From assembly GCA_963204815.1 (NCBI GenBank), contig CAUJHQ010000083.1:19445-83444 (forward strand): a DNA stretch of 64,000 bases. The letters run 5' to 3'. A program made the position numbers and the translations under genes. This DNA is from Pseudomonadota bacterium (GTDB lineage: Bacteria > Pseudomonadota > Gammaproteobacteria > Burkholderiales > Burkholderiaceae_C). This document shows, piece by piece, positions 42,398 to 49,498 of the stretch. How positions within the stretch are numbered: the first letter of the stretch is position 1; the number at the start of each line of letters is the position of its first letter. Under the pieces are notes generated by a model. The model worked only from the letters and a program-made list of their open reading frames with translations. It did no database searches and was not told where the DNA came from.

Positions 42398-43312
42398 GTG
42401 GACGCCGGCGTCTGGCTGCAGCAGCTCGTCAACGGGCTGTCGATCGGCCTCGTCTACGCGCTGATGGCGATCGGCTTCACGCTGATCTTCGGCGTGTTGA
42501 ACGTCGTCAACTTCGCCCATGGCGAGGTCTACACGGTGGGCGCGTTCATCGGCCTGCTGGCCATCGCGTGGGTGGCGCCGCCGCTGTGGGTGGTGCTGCT
42601 GGTGGTGCTGGCCGGCGGCGGGCTGGTGGGCTGGGCGCTGGAGCGCCTCGCGTTCCGGCCGTTCCGGCGCTTCCGTGACGAAGCCTCGCTGAAGAGCAAG
42701 GCGATGCGCGAGGCGACGCTGCTGTCGTCGCTGGCGGTCAGCATCATCGTGCGCGAGGCGCTGGAACTGAAGTTCTCCGGCGAGATGCAGACCATCGCCC
42801 AGCAGTACCTGCTGCAGAGCGCGATCCAGATCGGCCCGGTGACCATCACCGACGGCAACCTGATCATCTTCGCGCTCGGCACGCTGTCGCTGGCGGCGCT
42901 GCAGTTCGTGCTGTACCGCACCCGCATCGGGCTGGGCATCCGCGCGGTGTCGAGCAACGTGCTGGGCGCGCAGTTCGTCGGCATCGACACCACGCGCGCC
43001 ATCGTCGCCACCTTCGTCGTCGGCTCGATGCTGGGCGCCATCGCCGGCATCATGGTCGGCCTGTACCAGGGCGCGATCTTCCCGCACATGGGCTTCGAGC
43101 CCGGCGTGAAGGCCTTCGTCGCGATGGTGATGGGCGGCCTGTCCAGCATCCCCGGCGCGGTGGCCTGCGCGCTGCTGCTGGGCGTGTCGGAGTCGGTGGC
43201 GACGCAGTTCTTCAGCGACGGCTGGAAGGCGCTGGTGTCGTACTCCTTCCTGCTCCTCACGCTGTGGTTCTTCCCGAACGGGCTGTTCGGGTCGCAGAAG
43301 GAAAAGATGTGA
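42398..43312 (+). CDS. livH: Branched-chain amino acid ABC transporter permease LivH
   Basis: A 304-residue permease with about eight transmembrane helices. Family motifs are 'NGLSIGLVYALMAIGFTLIFGVLNVVNFAHGEVY' in pieces near the N-terminus, and 'GLGIRAVSSNVLGAQFVGIDTTRAIVATFVVGSMLGAIAG' in pieces. The start is GTG, 24 nt after the binding-protein stop. Its stop overlaps livM by 4 nt (GTGA). Forms the membrane channel with LivM. Confidence 0.93.
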   Translation: MDAGVWLQQLVNGLSIGLVYALMAIGFTLIFGVLNVVNFAHGEVYTVGAFIGLLAIAWVAPPLWVVLLVVLAGGGLVGWALERLAFRPFRRFRDEASLKSKAMREATLLSSLAVSIIVREALELKFSGEMQTIAQQYLLQSAIQIGPVTITDGNLIIFALGTLSLAALQFVLYRTRIGLGIRAVSSNVLGAQFVGIDTTRAIVATFVVGSMLGAIAGIMVGLYQGAIFPHMGFEPGVKAFVAMVMGGLSSIPGAVACALLLGVSESVATQFFSDGWKALVSYSFLLLTLWFFPNGLFGSQKEKM

Positions 43313-44283
43313 CCTCGCGCCTGAACCTGTGGCTGGTGCTGGCGCTGGCCGGCGTGGTGGCCGGGCTCATCGCCTACGGCTCCAGCTACTTCATGCAGAT
43401 CGCGATCACGACCATGATCTTCGTGATCCTGGCCGCCAGCCTGAACCTCATCACCGGATCGGCCGGGTTGCTGAGCCTGGGGCATGCGGCCTTCTTCGGC
43501 GTCGGCGCCTACGCGGCGGCGCTGCTGTCCACCAAGTTCGGCTGGCCGTTCTGGGCCACCGTGCCGGCGGCGGCCGCGGCGGCGGCGCTGGTGGGCGCGG
43601 TGGTCGCGATCCCGACCATGCGGCTCACCAGCATCTACTTCGCGGTGGCCACGCTGGGCATCGGCGAGATGATCTACGTGACGTTGCTCAACTGGGTGGG
43701 TGTGACGCGCGGGCCGATGGGCATCCGCTCCATCCCCGGCATCGAGTTCTTCGGCTTCAAGGGCATGGGCCTGCACCTGATTGCCGCCGCGCTGCTGATG
43801 CTGGCGGTGCTGTGGCTGGTGCACAAGCTCGTGCATTCGTACTACGGCAATTCGCTGCGTGCGCTGCGCGAGGACGACGCCTGCGCCGACGCGATGGGCA
43901 TCGATACCGGCCGCCTGAAGCTGCAGAGCTTCGGCGTCGCCTGCGCGATGGCGGGCGCCGCCGGCGCGCTGTTCGCGCACACCACGGGCTACATCAGCCC
44001 GGACAGCTTCCGCTTCGGCGAGTCGATCCTGGTGCTGTCGATGATCGTCGTCGGCGGCCTCGGCAGCCTGTACGGCAGCATCATCGGCGCCGTCATCCTG
44101 AGCGTGCTGCCCGAGCTGCTGCGCGACCTGGGCAGCTACCGCATGATCGCCGTCGGCCTGGTGCTGTTCCTGTCGATCCTGTTCCTGCCGCGCGGGCTGG
44201 TGGGCGAGGTGTCGGCCATCGACCTCGTGCGCCGCCAGCTGCGCCACCTGCAGCGCCGCCGCCCGTCGGCCGGGGCCTGGTGA
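43309..44283 (+). CDS. livM: Branched-chain amino acid ABC transporter permease LivM
   Basis: A 324-residue permease with about nine transmembrane helices. Motifs are 'LAASLNLITGSAGLLSLGHAAFFGVGAYAAALL' in pieces, 'VAIPTMRLTSIYFAVATLGIGEM', 'SLRALREDDACADAMGIDTGRLKLQSFGVACAMAGAAGALF' in pieces and 'SPDSFRFGESILVLSMIVVGGLGSLYG' in pieces. The start is a GTG overlapping the livH stop. A longer ATG frame inside livH lacks a ribosome-binding site. It ends with a basic tail and overlaps livG by 1 nt. Confidence 0.93.
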   Translation: MTSRLNLWLVLALAGVVAGLIAYGSSYFMQIAITTMIFVILAASLNLITGSAGLLSLGHAAFFGVGAYAAALLSTKFGWPFWATVPAAAAAAALVGAVVAIPTMRLTSIYFAVATLGIGEMIYVTLLNWVGVTRGPMGIRSIPGIEFFGFKGMGLHLIAAALLMLAVLWLVHKLVHSYYGNSLRALREDDACADAMGIDTGRLKLQSFGVACAMAGAAGALFAHTTGYISPDSFRFGESILVLSMIVVGGLGSLYGSIIGAVILSVLPELLRDLGSYRMIAVGLVLFLSILFLPRGLVGEVSAIDLVRRQLRHLQRRRPSAGAW

Positions 44284-45050
44284 TGGGCACCGAAGCACCG
44301 CTGCTCGCGCTGCGCGGGCTGACGCGCCGCTTCGGCGGCCTGGTGGCGGTGAACGAGGTGTCGGCCGAGATCCGGCGTGGCGAACTGGTCGGCCTGATCG
44401 GCCCGAACGGCGCCGGCAAGACGACGCTCTTCAACCTCATCAGCGGCGTCACGGCGCCGTCTTCGGGCAGCGTCGAATTCGAAGGGCAGCCGCTCGCCGG
44501 CCTGCGCCCCTTCGAAGTGGCGCGGCGCGGCATCGGCCGCACGTTCCAGAACCTGCGCATCTTCCCGAACATGACGGTGTTCGACAACGTCTCGGTCGGC
44601 GCCATCCGCGAAGCCGGCCTGCGCGACGCGCTGCGCCCGCGCGGCCACGAGCACCTGCGCCACGTGGGCGAGGTGTCGCGCGAGATGCTCGCCAAGGTGG
44701 GGCTGGAAGCGCAGGCCGACGAACTGGCGGCGAACCTGTCGTACGGCAAGCGCAAGATGCTGGAGATCGCGCGCGCGCTCGCCGGCCGACCCAAGCTGCT
44801 GATCCTGGACGAGCCCGCCGCCGGCCTGAACGACAGCGAGACGCTGGAACTCAGCCGCTTCATCGAGCAGCTGCGTGCCGAGGGCTTGACGATCCTGCTC
44901 GTCGAGCACGACATGGGCCTGGTGATGCGCGTGTGCAGCCGCGTCATCGTGCTCGCGTTCGGCAAGAAGATCGCCGACGCCGAACCCGCGGTCGTGCGCA
45001 ACGACCCGCACGTGCTCGACGCCTACCTGGGCACGGGGGACGACGAATGA
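44283..45050 (+). CDS. livG: Branched-chain amino acid ABC transporter ATPase LivG
   Basis: A 255-residue ATPase. Walker A is 'GPNGAGKTT' (about 40-48), the signature region is 'LSYGKRKMLEIARALAG' (non-canonical LSYGKR, as usual for LivG), and Walker B is 'LLILDEPAAGLNDSE'. It energises uptake with LivF. The ATG overlaps the livM stop by one base (TGATG), and its stop overlaps livF (ATGA). Confidence 0.93.
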   Translation: MGTEAPLLALRGLTRRFGGLVAVNEVSAEIRRGELVGLIGPNGAGKTTLFNLISGVTAPSSGSVEFEGQPLAGLRPFEVARRGIGRTFQNLRIFPNMTVFDNVSVGAIREAGLRDALRPRGHEHLRHVGEVSREMLAKVGLEAQADELAANLSYGKRKMLEIARALAGRPKLLILDEPAAGLNDSETLELSRFIEQLRAEGLTILLVEHDMGLVMRVCSRVIVLAFGKKIADAEPAVVRNDPHVLDAYLGTGDDE

Positions 45051-45763
45051 CCGCCGCCCTGGAAGTCGACAAGCTCGTCGTCCGCATGGGCGTGCAGCAG
45101 ATCCTGAACGAGGTCAGCGTCAGCGTGCCCGAGCGCGGCATCGTCACCGTGCTGGGCGCCAACGGCGTCGGCAAGACGACGCTGATGCGCGCCGTGTCGG
45201 GCATCTACCGCGCGGCCTCGGGGCGCGTGGTGTTCCGCGGCCAGGACATCACGGCGCTGCCGTCGCACCGCATCGTCGCGGCCGGCCTGGCGCAGGCGCC
45301 GGAAGGGCGGCAGGTGTTCGCCAGCATGAGCGTGCGCGAAAATCTGGTGCTCGGCGGCGGCATGCTGGCGCGCGCCGATTTCGAGCGCACCTTCGAAGAG
45401 GTGCTGCAGCGCTTCCCGCTGCTGCGCCAGCGGCTCGCGCAGGCGGCGGGCTCGCTGTCGGGCGGGGAGCAGCAGATGCTGTGCATCGGCCGCGCCCTGA
45501 TGAGCCGGCCGCTGCTGCTGCTGCTGGACGAGCCCTCGCTCGGCCTGGCGCCGAAGATCGTGCGCCAGATCTTCGAGCTCGTCGCCAGCATCCGCGAAGC
45601 CGGCACCGCGATCCTGCTCGTCGAGCAAAACGTGCGCCAGGCGCTGAAGGTGGCCGACCACGGCTACGTGATGGAAGGCGGCCGCATCGTGCTCGACGGC
45701 CCTGCCGCCGCACTGCGCGACGACCCGCGCGTGCGCGACGCCTACCTGGGCGGCGCGGGCTGA
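45047..45763 (+). CDS. livF: Branched-chain amino acid ABC transporter ATPase LivF
   Basis: A 238-residue ATPase. Walker A is 'GANGVGKTT' (about 38-46), the signature is 'LSGGEQQMLCIGRALMSRP' and Walker B is 'LLLLDEPSLGLAPK'. The 'APEGRQVFASMSVRENLVLG' region and the 'FASMSVREN' loop are LivF-like. It completes the binding protein-LivH-LivM-LivG-LivF operon and converges with slyX. Confidence 0.93.
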   Translation: MTAALEVDKLVVRMGVQQILNEVSVSVPERGIVTVLGANGVGKTTLMRAVSGIYRAASGRVVFRGQDITALPSHRIVAAGLAQAPEGRQVFASMSVRENLVLGGGMLARADFERTFEEVLQRFPLLRQRLAQAAGSLSGGEQQMLCIGRALMSRPLLLLLDEPSLGLAPKIVRQIFELVASIREAGTAILLVEQNVRQALKVADHGYVMEGGRIVLDGPAAALRDDPRVRDAYLGGAG

Positions 45764-45770
45764 CGAAGCT

Positions 45771-46010
45771 TCAGTAGTGGGGTGGGAGCTCGTCGCGCAG
45801 GCTGCGGAAGCCCGCGGCGGGCTCGCCGGCGGCGGCCACCTGGCGCAGCTGCCGCACGTCGTTCAGCAGGCGGTCGATCTGCCCCTGCTGGCGCGTGACG
45901 ATGTCGTTCAGCCGGTCGACCAGGTCTTCGGCGAAGGCCAGCTTCATCTCCAGGTCGACGAGGCGGCGTTCGACCTCGGCGCGGTCTTCGGGCGTGTGCA
46001 TCGGCGGCAT
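45771..46010 (-). CDS. slyX: SlyX family protein
   Basis: A 79-residue coiled-coil protein. It matches SlyX: 'ERRLVDLEMKLAFAEDLVDRLNDIVTRQQGQID' in pieces, ending 'SLRDELPPHY'. Function is poorly known; it is often linked to SlyD. ATGs at 46010 or 46001 are possible; the longer TTG-initiated frame from 46031 was rejected for lack of a ribosome-binding site. It converges with livF. Confidence 0.85.
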   Translation of the reverse strand: MPPMHTPEDRAEVERRLVDLEMKLAFAEDLVDRLNDIVTRQQGQIDRLLNDVRQLRQVAAAGEPAAGFRSLRDELPPHY

Positions 46011-46042
46011 TGTGGGCGAAGGCGGGTACAACAGCGACCGCC

Positions 46043-46375
46043 ATGCCGCGTGCGCCGCGCCACCACCACCACGTCTACGTCGTCCTGCTCTCCGAGCGGG
46101 TGTGGGAGGAGGCGCGCTTCCGCCACGCCAACCCCGACCGGCGGCTCGACAAGCCCTGCGTCTACGTCGGCATGACCGGGCTGGACCCCGACCTGCGCAT
46201 GGACCGCCACAAGGCCGGCATCAAGGCCAACCGCTACGTGCAGCAGTACGGCCTGCGCCTGCTGCCCGAGCTCTACGAGGTCTACAACCCGATGCCCTAC
46301 GAGGCGGCGCGCGAGATGGAAGTCGAGCTCGCCATCGGCCTGCGCGAAGAGGGCTACGGCGTCTGGCAGGCGTGA
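46043..46375 (+). CDS. Putative GIY-YIG-like nuclease-fold protein
   Basis: A 110-residue protein. The two beta-strand motifs are 'HHVYVVLLSERVW' and 'PCVYVGMTGLDPDLRMDRHKAGIKANRYV' in pieces, where 'YVGMT' takes the place of YIG and Arg54 or nearby fits the GIY-YIG arginine. An acidic helix near the end ('EAAREMEVELAIGLREEGYGVWQA') holds the expected catalytic Glu. The first element deviates from 'GIY', so activity is uncertain. It is a single gene divergent from slyX. Confidence 0.6.
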   Translation: MPRAPRHHHHVYVVLLSERVWEEARFRHANPDRRLDKPCVYVGMTGLDPDLRMDRHKAGIKANRYVQQYGLRLLPELYEVYNPMPYEAAREMEVELAIGLREEGYGVWQA

Positions 46376-46382
46376 GTTGTTT

Positions 46383-46400
46383 TATACGGTAATGGGTATA
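46383..46400. promoter_or_regulatory. Inverted repeat in the DUF302 promoter
   Basis: TATAC (46383-46387) and GTATA (46396-46400) form a perfect dyad with 8-nt spacing in an unusually AT-rich stretch upstream of the DUF302 gene. It may be an ArsR-type operator and overlaps a likely -10 region (TATGAT at 46399-46404). Confidence 0.4.
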
Positions 46401-46440
46401 TGATGAAGGCCTGTCGATCGACTGTTTCAGGAGCCTTGCC

Positions 46441-46851
46441 ATGTACGGATTCACCACCACGCTCGACGGCACCACGTTCGACGAGGCGCTCGCGAAGACC
46501 GTCGCGGCGCTGAAGGTCGAAGGCTTCGGCATCCTGAGCGACATCGACGTGCAGAAGGCCATGAAGGAGAAGCTGGGCGCCGACATGCCCGGCTACCGCA
46601 TCCTCGGCGCCTGCAACCCGCCGCTCGCGCACCAGGCCGTCACGGCGGTGCCCGACATCGGCCTGCTGCTGCCCTGCAACGTCATCGTGCGCGAAGAGGC
46701 GCCGGGCCGCGTCGTCGTCGGCTTCCTCGACCCGCAGGTGATGGTGGGGCTGGTGTCCCGCCCCGAGGTGAAGGCGGTGGCCGACGCCGCCGAGCAGCGC
46801 CTGCGGCGCGCCTGCGCCGCACTGGGCGGCAGCGCGGCGGCGGCAACCTAG
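46441..46851 (+). CDS. DUF302 domain protein
   Basis: A 136-residue DUF302 protein: 'MYGFTTTLDGTTFDEALAKTVAALKVEGFGILSDIDVQ' in pieces, 'MPGYRILGACNPPLAHQAVTAVPDIGLLLPCNVIVREE' in pieces. This family is found near sulfur and thiol oxidation and metal genes; its biochemical role is unknown. CAGGAG precedes the ATG at 46441. Its TAG overlaps the TAG of the convergent EamA gene, so the two stops share CTAG. Confidence 0.87.
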   Translation: MYGFTTTLDGTTFDEALAKTVAALKVEGFGILSDIDVQKAMKEKLGADMPGYRILGACNPPLAHQAVTAVPDIGLLLPCNVIVREEAPGRVVVGFLDPQVMVGLVSRPEVKAVADAAEQRLRRACAALGGSAAAAT

Positions 46852-47912
46852 GGCACGGCCTCGTCGTGACCGTGTGAGTGCCGGTGGTGCGCGTCCGGCA
46901 CGTGCGGGTGCGCGTGCCGAAGCGCTTCGTGCCGGTGCGGGTGGCTGTGCGGCCCGGCCGGCATCGGGTCGTGCACGTGCAGGTGGTGGCCGTCGTCGTG
47001 CCGGTGTGCGTGCTCGTGTTCCAGCGGTGCGTGCGCGTGCTCGTGCTCGTGCGTCTCCGCCAGGTGCAGCAGCACGCCCAGCACCATCAGCGCGCCGCCG
47101 GCCAGCAGCGCCGCGCCGCCGCTGCGGTCGCCGAAGGCAAAGGCGCCGAGCGCGCCGATGAAGGGCGCGAACGCGAACACCGACCCCGTGCGTGCGGCCC
47201 CGAAGGCGCGTTGCGCCAGCAGGTACAGGCGCAGGCTCAGGCCGTAGCCGGTGGCGCCGACGGCGACCAGCGCCAGCGCGGCACCGGCAGCGGGCAACGG
47301 CTCGCGCGCCACGAGCGCCAGGCCCAGCGTGGCGACGGCCCCCAGCGACGCCTTCGCCCACACCACCTGCCCGGGGTCGCGTTCGGCGACGCCGCGCGAC
47401 AGCGTGTTGTCCACGCCCCAGGCCGCGGTCGCCAGCAGCACCGCCAGCAGGCCGAGCAGCTGCACCTGGCCGGCCTGGCCCTGCGCGACCACGAGCACGG
47501 CGCCGCCGGCGGCCAGCAGCGCCATCGCGCCGGCGACGCGCCGGTCCATCGTCTCGCCGTACCAGCGCCATGCCAGCACGGCCGTGAAGAGGGCTTCCAG
47601 CGTGAGCATCAACGACGCGCTCGTGCCGCTGGTGCGCTGCAGCCCCCAGGCCAGCGCCACCGGGCCGATCACCGCGCCGGTGGCGGCCATCGCCAGCAGG
47701 CGCGGCAGGTCGGCGCGGCGCAGCCGGGCTTCACGCGCCGGCGGCTGGCGCAGCGCCAGTGCCACCGCCGCGGCGCCGGCGTAGAGCAGGCAGGCGGTGC
47801 CGAACGCGCCGAGGCCGCGGCCGAAGTGCTGCACGAGCGGCGTGCTGAGACCGAACAAGGCCGCCGCGCCCAGCGCCAGCACGCCGCCGCGCAGGGCCGG
47901 CGTGGCGTTCAC
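46848..47912 (-). CDS. EamA/DMT-family transporter with histidine-rich tail
   Basis: A 354-residue protein with ten predicted transmembrane helices in two EamA repeats ('AAALFGLSTPLVQHFG', 'ALMLTLEALFTAVLAW' type; second repeat near 150-285). The GTG start overlaps the LysE-family gene stop (GTGA). The C-terminal ~67 residues after the last helix hold 24 histidines ('HEHEHAHAP', 'EHEHAHRHDD', 'HSHPHRHE', 'HHRHSHGHDE'). This cytoplasmic tail could bind Zn, Ni, Co or Cu. A DMT exporter with such a tail suggests metal or metal-chelate efflux, but that is inference. Confidence 0.82.
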   Translation of the reverse strand: MNATPALRGGVLALGAAALFGLSTPLVQHFGRGLGAFGTACLLYAGAAAVALALRQPPAREARLRRADLPRLLAMAATGAVIGPVALAWGLQRTSGTSASLMLTLEALFTAVLAWRWYGETMDRRVAGAMALLAAGGAVLVVAQGQAGQVQLLGLLAVLLATAAWGVDNTLSRGVAERDPGQVVWAKASLGAVATLGLALVAREPLPAAGAALALVAVGATGYGLSLRLYLLAQRAFGAARTGSVFAFAPFIGALGAFAFGDRSGGAALLAGGALMVLGVLLHLAETHEHEHAHAPLEHEHAHRHDDGHHLHVHDPMPAGPHSHPHRHEALRHAHPHVPDAHHRHSHGHDEAVP

Positions 47913-48529
47913 TGCCCGCGCAGCCCGAACGGCAGCGCCAGCCCCATCGCGACGAAGAGGCCCCCGCAGGCGCGGTTGAAGCGCCGGCCCGCGCGTTCCA
48001 GTGCCGGCCGGATGCGGTGCGCCAGCAGCGCCAGCCCCCACTCGAACACGAACTCGACGGCGACGAAGGTGCCGGCCATGACGACGAACTGCGAGAGCAG
48101 GTCGCGCGCGGGGTCGATGAACTGCGGCAGGAAGGCGCCGTAGAAGAGCAGCGCCTTCGGGTTGGACAGCGCCGTCAGCAGGCCCTGGCGGAACAGCGCG
48201 CGGCCGCGCACCGGTGCGCCCACGCCTTCGGCCTGCAGCCGGATCGGCGGTGCGCGCCAGATCTGCACGCCCAGCCACACGAGGTAGAGACCGCCCAGCA
48301 CCTTGAGCACCGCGAGCGCGCCGGCCGACGCCTGCAGCAGCGCGCCAATGCCCAGCATCGACATCGCGATCAGCGTCGTGAAGCCGAGCGCACCGCCGGC
48401 GGCCGTGAACAGTGTGCGGCGGTGGCCGTGCAAGGCGCCGTGGGTCAGCACGAGCAGGCTGTTCGGCCCCGGCGTGACCGACAGGCCGAGCGCGGCGACG
48501 AGATAGAGCAACCAGGTGGACAGGGCCAT
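47909..48529 (-). CDS. LysE/RhtB-family exporter
   Basis: A 206-residue membrane protein with six transmembrane helices. Family motif near the N-terminus is 'LGLSVTPGPNSLLVLTHGALHGHRR' in pieces, and 'FRQGLLTALSNPKALLFYGAFLPQFID' lies mid-protein. It probably exports an amino acid or related amphiphile. Its stop overlaps the GTG of the EamA gene, so the two transporters are made from one message, perhaps for related cargo. The winged-helix gene ends 36 nt upstream in the same direction. Confidence 0.88.
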   Translation of the reverse strand: MALSTWLLYLVAALGLSVTPGPNSLLVLTHGALHGHRRTLFTAAGGALGFTTLIAMSMLGIGALLQASAGALAVLKVLGGLYLVWLGVQIWRAPPIRLQAEGVGAPVRGRALFRQGLLTALSNPKALLFYGAFLPQFIDPARDLLSQFVVMAGTFVAVEFVFEWGLALLAHRIRPALERAGRRFNRACGGLFVAMGLALPFGLRGQ

Positions 48530-48565
48530 CGGCCAAGGGGCTCCGGTGAAGGGCAGCGGCCGCGC

Positions 48566-49285
48566 TCAGCGCGCGCCGGCACGTTCCGGCGCGGCCCCGG
48601 CGGCCAGCGTGACGACATTCTCGCCCGGCAGCCCGAGCGCCGCCGCCGCCGTCACCAGCACCGCCGATGCCGGATGGCGCGCCAGCACCTGCGCCGCCAG
48701 CGCCGCGACGCCGCGCCGCGCCGCCTGGGCGTCGAAGCAGACCAGCAGCTCGCCTTCCGGCGGCGGCGTGTCGAAGCGGCGGGCCAGCACCCCGTGGCCG
48801 CGCTCCACCGCCGGCGGTTCCAGGTAGCAGGCGCCGCCGCGCGGGCGCAGTCGCAGCGCCACCGCGTGTGCGGTGCGGCGGCGCTCGTCGGCGCAGGCGC
48901 CCACCAGCGTCAGCAGGCGGCCGGCCTGCAGCTGGCGCACGAGGGCGTCCACCTGCGGATCCGCGGTCGGTGTGGCGTCGTCCTCGAGGTGCCGCACGTC
49001 GAGCATGAAACGGTAGCCGCGCCGCGCCACGGTGGCGATGGCGGTGGCGCCCAGCAGCTTGCGAAGCGCCCACACCTGCACCTGCAGGTTGCTGGGCTCG
49101 ACGGCCATGCCGGGCCACGCGCATTCGTAGAGCTCGTCCTTCGAGGCGACGCGGTGCGCGCGTTCCACCAACCCCAGCAGGACGTCGAACGCGCGCCCGC
49201 CGATGCGAACCGGCCGGCCGTCGACGATGAGCAGGCGGCGATCGGCGTGCAGTTCGCCGCCATCGAAGCCATAGCGCAAGGGCAC
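48566..49285 (-). CDS. Winged-helix (OmpR/CadC-type) regulator with vestigial ATPase segment
   Basis: A 239-residue protein with a GTG start preceded by CAGGAG. The first ~100 residues are an OmpR/PhoB-type winged helix ('RAFDVLLGLVERAHRVASKDELYECAWPG' in pieces, 'LRKLLGATAIATVARRGYRFM'). The rest resembles the beginning of the ATPase found in larger regulators ('RLLTLVG...T' near 124-138), but the P-loop has become 'GACADERRRT', without GK. The protein is far shorter than full-length CadC/ATPase regulators, so ATP binding seems lost. It probably regulates the transporter genes downstream. Confidence 0.7.
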   Translation of the reverse strand: MPLRYGFDGGELHADRRLLIVDGRPVRIGGRAFDVLLGLVERAHRVASKDELYECAWPGMAVEPSNLQVQVWALRKLLGATAIATVARRGYRFMLDVRHLEDDATPTADPQVDALVRQLQAGRLLTLVGACADERRRTAHAVALRLRPRGGACYLEPPAVERGHGVLARRFDTPPPEGELLVCFDAQAARRGVAALAAQVLARHPASAVLVTAAAALGLPGENVVTLAAGAAPERAGAR

Positions 49286-49498
49286 GCTGGGGAAACTCCT
49301 GAGGGTATGCGTGGCCCGTGCGGCCGGCGCGCGGCCAGAATGCCACAGCGCGTGCCTGAAGTGACAGGCGGCGCGCATGTTTAATGACTTTTGAGGCCGC
49401 GGCAGGTGCAATCGCGGCAGCCTGGGGGGCGACCCAGAGGTGGCGCCGGCGAGGCCGGCGCCGAACCCGCCCGAGAACCGCCGACGAAGCGGCAGACC

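Noticed and set aside
45771..46031. Longer SlyX beginning with TTG at 46031
   Set aside because: No ribosome-binding site and the extra residues (MYPPSPT) are not part of the SlyX match; the ATGs at 46010 or 46001 are better.
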